Below, in pieces: positions 16,099 to 23,654 of a DNA stretch of 50,552 nucleotides. Source of the stretch: JADFRG01 sp964590515. Its GTDB lineage: Bacteria > Chloroflexota > Anaerolineae > Anaerolineales > E44-bin32. The notes under the pieces are model-generated. The model made no database searches. It was not told where the DNA came from and saw only the letters and a program-made list of their open reading frames with translations. Within the stretch, counting starts at the first letter, position 1. Every line of letters begins with the position of its first letter. Where the stretch lies: the NCBI GenBank assembly GCA_964590515.1, contig CAZPZD010000013.1, forward strand, positions 1 to 50,552. The letters are read 5' to 3'. Position numbers and translations under genes: made by a program.

Positions 16099-16327
16099 AG
16101 CCGATTAGTTCTTCTTCCTCGGCCGTAGGCAGAATCTCAATGAAGTTGACCCGATGCATCGGCCACACCACGGTTACTACGTTGCCATCCAGGTATGGCA
16201 GGTCCTTCCCGTCGCGCCGCCGCGGGTTATTGACCGTGACGCTGGTATCGCTCGGCGAGGGGAGTGCTTCGATCTCACCCAGGACCGGGTCTTCGCCAGT
16301 GAGATGGACTAAGGCCGAAATGGGCAT
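16085..16327 (-). CDS. Small conserved protein, 80 aa, unknown function
   Basis: An 80-aa acidic protein without cysteines, signal or membrane helix. It contains LTGEDPVLGEIEALP, NNPRRRDGKDLPYL and VVWPMHRVNFIEILP, which look like a compact beta-rich fold, and ends in a Glu-rich tail. I recognise no named domain. It is real by context: AGGAGAGG precedes the ATG, it lies 12 bases after the FHA gene stop, and it overlaps the response-regulator start. A regulatory or adaptor part in the phospho-signalling operon is the natural guess. Confidence 0.78.
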   Translation of the reverse strand: MPISALVHLTGEDPVLGEIEALPSPSDTSVTVNNPRRRDGKDLPYLDGNVVTVVWPMHRVNFIEILPTAEEEELIGFVRE

Positions 16328-16339
16328 TTCCTCTCCTAC

Positions 16340-16840
16340 CTAGCTCCGCGACCGTGAGACGAGCTGGAGCCGGAGGCGCCCCAGCTGAATAATATCTTTG
16401 TGACGGAGACGGCGCGGCAGCTGGGGTTCGATTCGCTTGCCGTTGATCAGAGTGCCGTTCACCGAATCCAAATCCACGACGTGCACCCCTTCTTCGTCCA
16501 GCCGAATTTCAGCATGCAACCTAGAGATCCCTTGATCCTGGGCGCCGTAGGTATCCAGGTCCACATCGGGTACGATCGCCTGCCCGCCTCCGGATCGGCC
16601 TAGGGTGAAGTTATCCCGACCGACTAGCGAAACCATCTCGCCGGTCTCAACGACTCTCAGACCAAAAATCGCCCCGGCGGCCAGTCCACGGATCGCTGGC
16701 AGCCCGTCATCGCCAGCAGCCTCGGCCCCCAGCAATTCATCTAGCCCGATTGGCGCCGTATGAACCAGGCGAGTGCCACATTCACTGCAGTAGAGGGTTC
16801 CGACGAATTCTTGATGCCTGCAGGTTGGGCAATCAATCAA
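16340..16840 (-). CDS. Zinc-ribbon plus FHA phosphopeptide-binding protein
   Basis: A 166-aa cytoplasmic protein. Residues 4-21 form a zinc ribbon (C4-PT-C7 and C18-SE-C21). The C-terminal half is a forkhead-associated domain with the full signature GRS (near 80), SRLHAEI and VNGTLINGKRI, which binds phosphothreonine peptides. It should read products of the operon's Ser/Thr kinase. The start is a TTG sharing TTGA with the stop of the J-vWA gene, so the two are translationally coupled; the first residues then give the zinc ribbon intact. Confidence 0.9.
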   Translation of the reverse strand: MIDCPTCRHQEFVGTLYCSECGTRLVHTAPIGLDELLGAEAAGDDGLPAIRGLAAGAIFGLRVVETGEMVSLVGRDNFTLGRSGGGQAIVPDVDLDTYGAQDQGISRLHAEIRLDEEGVHVVDLDSVNGTLINGKRIEPQLPRRLRHKDIIQLGRLRLQLVSRSRS

Positions 16841-18315
16841 GAATCACCGGCGCGAGCTGGCAGAAGCAAGGCGCGTGTACCATACTTGAGAACTTTCTCG
16901 CCTTCACTCGACAGGCGCTGGGAGTGAGTCAACCGGTCAGCCTCACTCAGGGCGGCCTTGGCCAGCTCCTTTTCTCCGTTGGCAAGTAGTTGGGTCGCCA
17001 GGTTCTCGAGCCGGCGGGCCGCCTGTCCGGATTGGCCGAGCTCGGCCTCATGCCGGGCCTTCTCCTGCATGCGGTAGAGCGAGATTTGGCTTAAGGCCGA
17101 CGTAATCTGCTCGGCAGGCGGGTTGGTGTCGGGATCGGTGGAGACCGGAATGCGGACCTGAACTGGCAGGGCGACGCTGGTACTGCCCTTGCCCAGTATA
17201 TCCCCGTCGATGGTGAAGTGGGCCAATGTGAGCTCGGTCATTTTCCCGATTGGATGGATAACCAGCTCCAACAGCACTCGGACCACTCCGTCCCGCGGCA
17301 GGTTGCCCAGATTCATCGGCAAGCTGTCGCCCATGGGCATCGGATCCGGGAGCAGACGAAAGGATGAGCGCAAGTCGACCTGCGGGGCTACTGCACCCTC
17401 CAACCGGAGGCGGCTGGCCACTGTCCGGCCGAGCGCCTCGAAGATACCCTCCATCACACTCATGATCGCCTGCGGCGAATCCAGGAACGCCACGCTGCCA
17501 CCCGTCCGAGTGGCCAGGTCGTCCAACAATCGGTCGCTGAAGTCGTTCCCGATGCCTACCCCGTGGATCGTGATCCCCTTCGAGGCGCAATAGTTTGCGA
17601 TCCGAATACATTCATCTTCATCACCGTAGGTTCGCCCATCGGTAAAGAGGATGAGGTGATTAATCCCTTCCCGCGAGAAGTGCTTCTCCAATTCATCGAG
17701 TCCGACCCGGAGGCCTTGCCCGATCTCGGTTCCGCCGCTGGCCTGAATGAGACTCAGCCGGGCGCGGGCGACGGACATGTCCCGGGCCTGGTCGGGGGAC
17801 ACCACCAGCTCGGCCCGATCGCTGAACGTGACAATTGAAGTCGAATCCCCAGGCTCGGTGCTTTGAAGGATTTTGATCACCGCGGAGCGCAACTGGTCTA
17901 GCCGGGCACCCCGCATCGAGGTCGAGCGATCGAGCACCAGGGCCAGGTTGATCGGGGGTCGGATGGTTGGCAAATCGGCGTTCGGTTGAACATCTAGCAA
18001 CAGATAGTGGACCTGGGGCTCGTCGAGTTGTAGCAGTTTTCGGCGGCTCTGAATTACTCCGGCCCTGAAACTAGACCGGGCAGTCAGCTCGGCATCATGT
18101 TCGACCAGACTCTGGTCATAGACGGTCCGCTGATCTAGATCGCTGAGAGTCTCATAGGCCTTGTTGACCTTCAAGAAAAGTTCGGTGTCTCCGGGGCCGG
18201 TGTTCTTATCCGGATGCAGCCGCAGGGCAGCCTCTCGGTACGCTCGGCGAATCTCTTCCACCGAGGCGTTGCGAGGGACTCCAAGCAACGTATAGAAATC
18301 GAGCGATTTAGTCAC
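16837..18315 (-). CDS. J-domain fused to von Willebrand factor A domain
   Basis: A 492-aa cytoplasmic protein. Residues 5-70 are a canonical DnaJ J domain with H34-P-D36. A vWA domain follows (about 120-310) with an intact metal-ion-dependent adhesion site: D129-x-S131-x-S133, T196 in SGGTEIG and D226 in FTDGRTYG. The last 180 residues are a beta-rich region then a helical tail (RMQEKARHEAELG). A J domain should recruit and stimulate an Hsp70 (DnaK); the vWA part should bind a partner through a divalent metal. The fusion is unusual. A GTG start lies six bases after the PP2C stop. It sits between the phosphatase and FHA genes, as in kinase-phosphatase-vWA triads. Confidence 0.9.
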   Translation of the reverse strand: MTKSLDFYTLLGVPRNASVEEIRRAYREAALRLHPDKNTGPGDTELFLKVNKAYETLSDLDQRTVYDQSLVEHDAELTARSSFRAGVIQSRRKLLQLDEPQVHYLLLDVQPNADLPTIRPPINLALVLDRSTSMRGARLDQLRSAVIKILQSTEPGDSTSIVTFSDRAELVVSPDQARDMSVARARLSLIQASGGTEIGQGLRVGLDELEKHFSREGINHLILFTDGRTYGDEDECIRIANYCASKGITIHGVGIGNDFSDRLLDDLATRTGGSVAFLDSPQAIMSVMEGIFEALGRTVASRLRLEGAVAPQVDLRSSFRLLPDPMPMGDSLPMNLGNLPRDGVVRVLLELVIHPIGKMTELTLAHFTIDGDILGKGSTSVALPVQVRIPVSTDPDTNPPAEQITSALSQISLYRMQEKARHEAELGQSGQAARRLENLATQLLANGEKELAKAALSEADRLTHSQRLSSEGEKVLKYGTRALLLPARAGDS

Positions 18316-18321
18316 GAGATC

Positions 18322-19203
18322 TTAGGCCGGTGGAAAGTAGACCATGATTACTGTGATATTGTCCGGCCCGCCGGCGGAATTAGCCGCCCGGACCAATTCA
18401 TCACAGGCCGCCTGCGGGTGCCCGGCACTCCAAACGATGCGAAGGAGTTCGTCTTCGGGGACGACACCCCACAGACCGTCCGAGCAAATCAGCAGAAAAC
18501 CGTTGCGGGGAACGGGGTGAGTCGCGACATCCACTTCCAGGTTTGCGCCTTGCCCGATCGCCTTGTAAAGCACGTTGCGCTGCGGATGGGTGGCAGCCTC
18601 GGCCTCGGTCAGCTGGCCGAGTTCCTCGAGACGTTTGACGAGAGAATGATCTCGAGTGAGGACCTTTGCCTGGCCGTCGGTGATGGCGTAGGCCCGGCTG
18701 TCTCCAACGTGCCCGATGGTCACCTGGTTGCCGAGGATCAGGGCCGCGGTCAAAGTCGTGCCGCCACCTGGTACTCGACTGACTACGGAGTTATTGGCTT
18801 CTTGAAGCGCCTTGCGTACCAGATCCTGCAGGGGTTGGCCGTCCGGCAGACCGTCGGTCTCGAAGAGCCGCAGCAGAGTGTCCTTGGCCAGGCGCTGAGC
18901 GACAGCTCGAACGGAGATGGCGCTGGCGATCTCACCCGAGCGGTGTCCACCCATCCCGTCGGCAACCACAAATAGTCCGAAGTTCGGAACGGCTGCCTCA
19001 CCGGAAGAACTCCCAATCAGTGAGAACAAGGCATCTTCGTTGTGGGCTCGCTCGACCCCGGTGGACTGGGAAGCTCCGACCAGAATCCGATCACTCAAGG
19101 CCGCGCCGTCGATGACGGAAGGATCCAAGGGCGCAGTCTCGATCCGGTCTGGAGACTGGCTCGGGCTCTGGGTCTTACCAAAGAGTCGTTGTAAGAAGGT
19201 CAT
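18322..19203 (-). CDS. PP2C-family Ser/Thr protein phosphatase
   Basis: A 293-aa soluble metal-dependent phosphatase that would reverse Ser/Thr phosphorylation by the operon's kinase. All metal-binding motifs are present: RAHNEDA near residue 53, VADGMGGH with its aspartate, GHVGDSRAY, LICSDGLWG and the late GGPDNITVI. There is a polar 35-residue N-terminal extension rich in Ser/Pro/Gln and no membrane segment. It starts 50 bases after the kinase stop and is followed six bases later by the J-vWA gene, so it is the second gene of the operon. Confidence 0.94.
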   Translation of the reverse strand: MTFLQRLFGKTQSPSQSPDRIETAPLDPSVIDGAALSDRILVGASQSTGVERAHNEDALFSLIGSSSGEAAVPNFGLFVVADGMGGHRSGEIASAISVRAVAQRLAKDTLLRLFETDGLPDGQPLQDLVRKALQEANNSVVSRVPGGGTTLTAALILGNQVTIGHVGDSRAYAITDGQAKVLTRDHSLVKRLEELGQLTEAEAATHPQRNVLYKAIGQGANLEVDVATHPVPRNGFLLICSDGLWGVVPEDELLRIVWSAGHPQAACDELVRAANSAGGPDNITVIMVYFPPA

Positions 19204-19253
19204 GCTGGCAGCAGCGGGCCGAGCCTGATCTGGGCAGCCAACTGGCTCAGTTC

Positions 19254-21140
19254 CTAGGTGAGGAGGGCATAGACCCGGTGGTCGTGAGAGCCGAAGTACA
19301 ACCGATTGTTGGCGACCGTGGGTGTCCCGGTGATCGGTCCGGCGGTCTGAAACTGCCAGCGCAGTCTCCCCGACCGCATATCCAGGCAGTACATCGAGTT
19401 ATCCACCGACCCGCAGTAGAGGGAGTCTTCAAAGATTATCGGCGAGCCATTGACCTGGTGTTCGGTCTGGTAATGCCAAACCTCTCGGCCACTGCGGGCC
19501 TCGACCGCATAGATCCTTCCATCACCGCTTCCGATGTAGATCCGGCCCTCCGCAAACACCGGTGAGGAGATCGTCGGCTGGCCCATTCTGAATTTCCAGA
19601 TCTGCCAGCCGGCTTCCGCCTCCACTGCGTACAAGGACCAATCTTTGCAGCCGAAATACAACATTCCCTCAATCAAGAGCGGTGAGGAGGTGATGGCGCG
19701 TTTCGCCTTGCCGAACCGCCACTTCATCTCGCCGCGGAAATCGTAGCAGTAGAGATCGCTGCTCTCACAGCCAAAATACACTCGGTCGCCTGTGATCAGG
19801 GGAGTCGACCGAATCGGACCGGCAACTTCCTGCTTCCAGGCTGAGTTGCCATTGAACATATTGACGACGTGCAGCCGGGCATCATCGCTCCCGAAGAAGA
19901 TATGTCCCTCGGAGATTACCGGCGAGGAGCGAATAGGGCCCGCCGAGTAATACGTCCAGGCTAGGGCGCCTCGCTCCGCCGAAACCGCGTACAGCCGGGT
20001 ATCTTCCGAAGCGATATACACGAGTTCCCCGTCTGAGCATGGCTTGCCGACGATGCCGCCCTCGGTAGCGAACTTCCAAAGGAACTCCCCGGTTTCAGCT
20101 TTCAAGGCATAGAGGTTGTTGTCGTAGCAGCCGATATAGACCACGCCCTTGGCCACCAGCGGGGAGCCCCGGATCTCGTCCTCGCACTCGAAGGACCAGA
20201 TCTCCTGGACTTCATTGCGCGGACGGACTGCGGTTGTGGCGGTCCGCGGAGAGACCAGGATTCCGGTCTCCTTTGCGGCGGCCATCAATGCCGACTTCAT
20301 CGCTTCCGCGGAAGCGAAGCGATCCTTCGGGTCATAGGCCAGGGCCGTGTTGATGACGGCCTCGGTTTCGGTCGAAACACTCTGATTGATCTTGCGAATC
20401 GGACGCTCAGAAAACGAGAATGGTGGTTCGGCGCGCGGATCTTTGCGGGTAAGCAGATGGTGTAAGGTCGCCCCCAGGGCATAGAGATCGCCGGCGGGAG
20501 AAGCCTCGCCTCGATACTGCTCCGGCGGGGCATACCCATCGGTTCCAATCATCGTCCCCTTCTGCCCCGGCTGGAAATTCCTGGCGATACCGAAGTCGAT
20601 CAGCCGGATGCTGCCATGATTGTCCACCATGATGTTGGAGGGCTTGACGTCTCGGAAGATCACCGGCTGGGGCTTGTGGTTATGCAAATAGAACAGGACG
20701 TCGCAAAGCTCGATCGCCCAATTGACCACCTGATCTTCGGGCAGAGAGCCTTCTATGTCGCGCAGCAGCGCCTCCAGGTCCTTGCCCTCGATGAATTCCA
20801 TGACCAGATACGAATTGTTCTCGTGGGTGAAGTAATCGTAGATCCGAGGAATCGCGGGGTGGGAAAGAGTGGCCAGCAGATCCGCTTCCCGCTCGAAATT
20901 GCGCACGATCATCTCGTGCATCGTCGGATCGGTGGCCATGTTGATCATTTCCTTGACCGCCACCGCCTTGGTCACATTGGGGAAATGCAGGTCGCGGGCG
21001 CGGTACACCGAACTCATCCCTCCCGCGCCCTGGAGACCCAGGACCAGGTACCGCTCTTGCAGGGTCACGCCAGGGTCAAGCTGGCCGAGCTGGGCGGTCT
21101 CGCTGGAGGTGTCCGAAAGGGCTTTGGTGGTTCTCTTCAT
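19254..21140 (-). CDS. Ser/Thr kinase with C-terminal PQQ-like beta-propeller
   Basis: A 628-aa protein. The kinase domain (about 30-295) has loop GAGGMSSV (38-45), K63, the catalytic loop F162-R163-D164-VKPSN, D182-FG and an APPEQY substrate-positioning motif. From about residue 315 to the end, seven to eight repeats of the form SPxxxxGxxYxGSxDxxLYAxxxxxGxxxW build a PQQ-like propeller. No membrane helix links the two, so both should be cytoplasmic; in many relatives the propeller is extracellular. The start is the ATG with AAGGAG ten bases before it. It is the first gene of the phospho-signalling operon, behind an extended -10 promoter, and probably the sensor of the set. Confidence 0.93.
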   Translation of the reverse strand: MKRTTKALSDTSSETAQLGQLDPGVTLQERYLVLGLQGAGGMSSVYRARDLHFPNVTKAVAVKEMINMATDPTMHEMIVRNFEREADLLATLSHPAIPRIYDYFTHENNSYLVMEFIEGKDLEALLRDIEGSLPEDQVVNWAIELCDVLFYLHNHKPQPVIFRDVKPSNIMVDNHGSIRLIDFGIARNFQPGQKGTMIGTDGYAPPEQYRGEASPAGDLYALGATLHHLLTRKDPRAEPPFSFSERPIRKINQSVSTETEAVINTALAYDPKDRFASAEAMKSALMAAAKETGILVSPRTATTAVRPRNEVQEIWSFECEDEIRGSPLVAKGVVYIGCYDNNLYALKAETGEFLWKFATEGGIVGKPCSDGELVYIASEDTRLYAVSAERGALAWTYYSAGPIRSSPVISEGHIFFGSDDARLHVVNMFNGNSAWKQEVAGPIRSTPLITGDRVYFGCESSDLYCYDFRGEMKWRFGKAKRAITSSPLLIEGMLYFGCKDWSLYAVEAEAGWQIWKFRMGQPTISSPVFAEGRIYIGSGDGRIYAVEARSGREVWHYQTEHQVNGSPIIFEDSLYCGSVDNSMYCLDMRSGRLRWQFQTAGPITGTPTVANNRLYFGSHDHRVYALLT

Positions 21141-21184
21141 ATTAAGAATGCTCCTTCTAGGGTCCAAAGGAGCGCTCGGCGGAG

Positions 21185-21212
21185 ATTATAGCATGCGCGC
21201 TTTGGCACGCAA
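21185..21212 (-). promoter_or_regulatory. Promoter of the phospho-signalling operon
   Basis: TTGCGT, 16 bases, then TGC-TATAAT (an extended -10) lie about 45 bases ahead of the kinase ATG. The core GCATGCTATAATC recurs upstream of the lipoprotein gene at 29.4 kb. Confidence 0.6.
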
Positions 21213-21243
21213 TGAAACCGTCGCCCTATCTGAGGCGACGCTC

Positions 21244-22206
21244 TCAGGAGCGCCGGGTCAAGAGCCCATTGGCCAGGCCTTGAAGGGCGATGGCCGCAGG
21301 CTCTAGCGGCTCGGCCGCCCCGAGGCTGGTCAGACAGTGCGTGGTGTATTCGCCTGCCGCTTGAGAGGCCGCTTCTCGAGAACCCACAGCCTCGACCGCT
21401 TCGAGTAGTGAGGGTAGGTCGCTCGAGGGATCATCCCAAAGCGCGGAGAAGGCGGAGTTGTGTTCCAGCGCATAAAGGGCCGGGTAGGAAGGTTTGCGCT
21501 CCAACAAGTCCTGGCCGACCGACTTGCCGGTCTGGCCTGGAGCGCCCCAGACGCCAAGGACATCGTCCAGAATCTGAAATGCAAGTCCAAGCTGCCGCCC
21601 GAACGCCTGGAAGGCCTGTTGACGGAGCGGGGACGCTCCTGCCACCAGGGCACCTGCCGCGGCGCTCGCCGCCAGCAGCGAGGCGGTTTTGGCCTCGATC
21701 ATTCTCACGTATTTGGCCAGGGATCCCTCGCCATTCCGGCTGAAGCCGAGATCGCGCTGCTGCCCCTTCGTGAGCTCGAGGCAGGCTTCATCCAGGATGC
21801 GGTGCAAGGCCAGCAGGCGGGAGGGCTCCAAATCGAGCCGTTGGGTAGACAAGCGGGCGAGCGAGAACAATGCGTCGCCGGCGTTGATCGCCAGGGCCTC
21901 GCCCCATACTTTCCAAGCCGTCAGCCGATGTCGCCGATACTCGCTTCGGTCCTGGATATCATCATGAATCAGTGAGAAATTGTGGATTAGCTCCACCGAA
22001 GTGGCCGCCGGGAGGGCGGCCTCCCAGTCCCCCCCGGCCGCGGCGCAGCAGAGCAGGCACAGCAGCGGACGGACACCCTTCCCACCCGCGGCAGCCTCGG
22101 CCCACCCGAAGTGGTGCTCGACGATCTGATAAAGCTGAGGGTCCTCCTTCAGCTGGCCAGTGAAGCTTCGCAGGTCGGCCTGGACGGCCACCAGCATCTC
22201 GCTCAC
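21244..22206 (-). CDS. Short-chain polyprenyl diphosphate synthase
   Basis: About 320 aa; condenses isopentenyl diphosphate with an allylic diphosphate to make farnesyl, geranylgeranyl or longer prenyl diphosphates. The first aspartate motif is D82-D-x-x-D86 within LIHDDIQDRSEYRR. The second is DDVLG (214-218), lacking the last aspartate, a variation seen in some members of this family and not by itself disabling. GGKGVRP near the N-terminus binds IPP. Chain length cannot be fixed. The start is uncertain: GTG at 22206, or ATG at 22197 three codons on; both lie shortly after the IPP isomerase stop, so the two genes form an isoprenoid operon. Confidence 0.9.
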   Translation of the reverse strand: MSEMLVAVQADLRSFTGQLKEDPQLYQIVEHHFGWAEAAAGGKGVRPLLCLLCCAAAGGDWEAALPAATSVELIHNFSLIHDDIQDRSEYRRHRLTAWKVWGEALAINAGDALFSLARLSTQRLDLEPSRLLALHRILDEACLELTKGQQRDLGFSRNGEGSLAKYVRMIEAKTASLLAASAAAGALVAGASPLRQQAFQAFGRQLGLAFQILDDVLGVWGAPGQTGKSVGQDLLERKPSYPALYALEHNSAFSALWDDPSSDLPSLLEAVEAVGSREAASQAAGEYTTHCLTSLGAAEPLEPAAIALQGLANGLLTRRS

Positions 22207-22223
22207 TAGCGGCTCTGGCGTGC

Positions 22224-23249
22224 TCAAAGTTCCGGGACCAGCTTTGCGTTGCGCAGGGAGGCCAGATCCGAACAGCCGGTTGCGAACATAGCAACTCGCA
22301 ACACCTTGGCCGTTCGATTGATCAGCTCGATCACCGACTCGGTGGAATCGACTGCGGCCCGCAGGAACGGCCCGGCCATCCCTCCAATTCTCGCTCCCAA
22401 AGCCAGGACCTTTGCCAGATCGATGCCTCCCCGCAAACCTCCCGACGCGATCAATTGAAGTTCGGGCATCGCTTGCCTGAGGTCGGCCAAGGCCCGCGCG
22501 GTGGGAATGCCCCAATCAACAAACTCAGAAGCGATGGCAGCCGAGCTGTCGTCCGGGGAACGATGCATCTCCACCTGGGACCACGACGTCCCGCCGGCAC
22601 CGGCCACGTCAATCGCCACCACTCCCGCGTCCACCAGCCGACGGGCGACCGAAGCAGAAATCCCCCAGCCGACTTCCTTCCCTACCACTGGAACCGGAAG
22701 GCCGCGGCAAATCGCCTCGATCTTGGACAGCAAGCCACTGAAGTTGACATCGCCCTCGGGCTGCAGGGCTTCTTGGAGCGCATTCAGGTGCAACACCAGC
22801 GCGTCGGCGCCAATCAGGTCTACCGCCCGCTGGGCTTCGCTCAGCCCATAGCCATAGTTCAACTGCACGGCCCCCAGATTAGCAAATAGGAGTACATCGG
22901 GCGCGTACCCCCGCACATCGTACGTTTTCGCCAAAGTCGGGTCTTCAATCGCGGCGCGCATCGAACCCAATCCCATCGCCACCCGGGTATGCTGGGCAGC
23001 CTCGGCAAGGGCCCGATTGATTGTCCGGGCCTGCTCGGTGCCACCGGTCATGGAGGAAATCAATAGAGGGGCATTGAGTTGCCGGCCGAGGAACGTGAGC
23101 CGGGTATCGACCGCGCGCAGATCGAGCTCTGGGAGGGCATTATGTTCGAACCGCAGTCGCTCCAGCCCGGTGGTCAGCCCGGATCTCACATTCTCTTCAA
23201 GGTTTACTCGAATGTGGTCCGATTTGCGCTGGGCCGTAACTTTGGTCAT
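22224..23249 (-). CDS. fni: Type 2 isopentenyl-diphosphate delta-isomerase
   Basis: A 341-aa FMN- and NADPH-dependent enzyme converting IPP to DMAPP, the starter for the prenyl synthase encoded directly downstream. Signatures are RKSDHI near the N-terminus, the FMN-binding MTGG and AMGLGSMR segments, VGKEVGWGIS, DVAGAGGTSWS and the phosphate-binding ASGGLRGG. Length matches the family. The ATG lies 23 bases after the best promoter on the minus strand in the window (TTGACG, 17, TATGAT). The gene is divergent from acpP. Confidence 0.95.
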   Translation of the reverse strand: MTKVTAQRKSDHIRVNLEENVRSGLTTGLERLRFEHNALPELDLRAVDTRLTFLGRQLNAPLLISSMTGGTEQARTINRALAEAAQHTRVAMGLGSMRAAIEDPTLAKTYDVRGYAPDVLLFANLGAVQLNYGYGLSEAQRAVDLIGADALVLHLNALQEALQPEGDVNFSGLLSKIEAICRGLPVPVVGKEVGWGISASVARRLVDAGVVAIDVAGAGGTSWSQVEMHRSPDDSSAAIASEFVDWGIPTARALADLRQAMPELQLIASGGLRGGIDLAKVLALGARIGGMAGPFLRAAVDSTESVIELINRTAKVLRVAMFATGCSDLASLRNAKLVPEL

Positions 23250-23270
23250 TTTAAGGTGTTGAATTGGAAG

Positions 23271-23299
23271 ATCATATCAGCGGGGTAGGGCGGCGTCAA
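23271..23299 (-). promoter_or_regulatory. Sigma-70-type promoter of the isoprenoid operon
   Basis: TTGACG and TATGAT are spaced by exactly 17 bases, with the -10 22 bases from the isomerase ATG. It is among the best housekeeping promoters seen in the window. Confidence 0.7.
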
Positions 23300-23315
23300 A
23301 CTGGGGGAGTTGAAT

Positions 23316-23321
23316 TACAAT
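23316..23321 (+). promoter_or_regulatory. Possible -10 box of acpP
   Basis: TACAAT 33 bases before the acpP ATG, with no convincing -35. It lies directly beside the divergent isoprenoid promoter. Confidence 0.3.
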
Positions 23322-23353
23322 ACTGCCGCAAACTTGCGCACTGGAGGGAAGCT

Positions 23354-23590
23354 ATGGGCGACACTTATGCCGACGTGCGGACGATTATTATAGACCTGCT
23401 GGGTGTGGAGGAAGCGAAAATCACACCAACTGCGAAATTCCGCGAGGATCTGGAGGCAGACTCGCTCGATCTGGTCGAGCTGATCATGGCATTTGAAGAG
23501 AAGTTTGGCGGAGAGATCTCGGACGAGGACGCTCAGAAGATCACGACCGTTGGAGAGGCCGTGACCTACATCGATCAGAACATGGGCTAG
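23354..23590 (+). CDS. acpP: Acyl carrier protein
   Basis: A 78-aa acidic helical carrier that holds growing acyl chains on a phosphopantetheine arm. The attachment serine is S37 in EADSLDLVEL, and the flanking FEEKFGGEISDEDAQKI helix is typical. The ATG follows GGAGGG by five bases; the longer open frame upstream runs into the divergent promoter and is not used. It is monocistronic, ended by a strong intrinsic terminator. Partners FabF and PlsX are encoded 16-18 kb away. Confidence 0.97.
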   Translation: MGDTYADVRTIIIDLLGVEEAKITPTAKFREDLEADSLDLVELIMAFEEKFGGEISDEDAQKITTVGEAVTYIDQNMG

Positions 23591-23615
23591 CAACCACCGA
23601 TCGATCACGCGAGGT

Positions 23616-23647
23616 AACTGGCCAGCCATCGCTGGCCAGTTTTCTTG
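23616..23647 (+). terminator. Rho-independent terminator of acpP
   Basis: A perfect 11-bp stem (AACTGGCCAGC / GCTGGCCAGTT) with a four-base loop CATC, followed by TTTCTT. It starts 25 bases after the acpP stop and also faces the convergent ATPase gene. Confidence 0.9.
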
Positions 23648-23654
23648 TCGCCCT

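Noticed and set aside
21244..22206. Prenyl synthase inactive because its second aspartate motif is DDVLG
   Set aside because: This form of the second motif is seen in functional short-chain synthases; the first motif and IPP site are intact.
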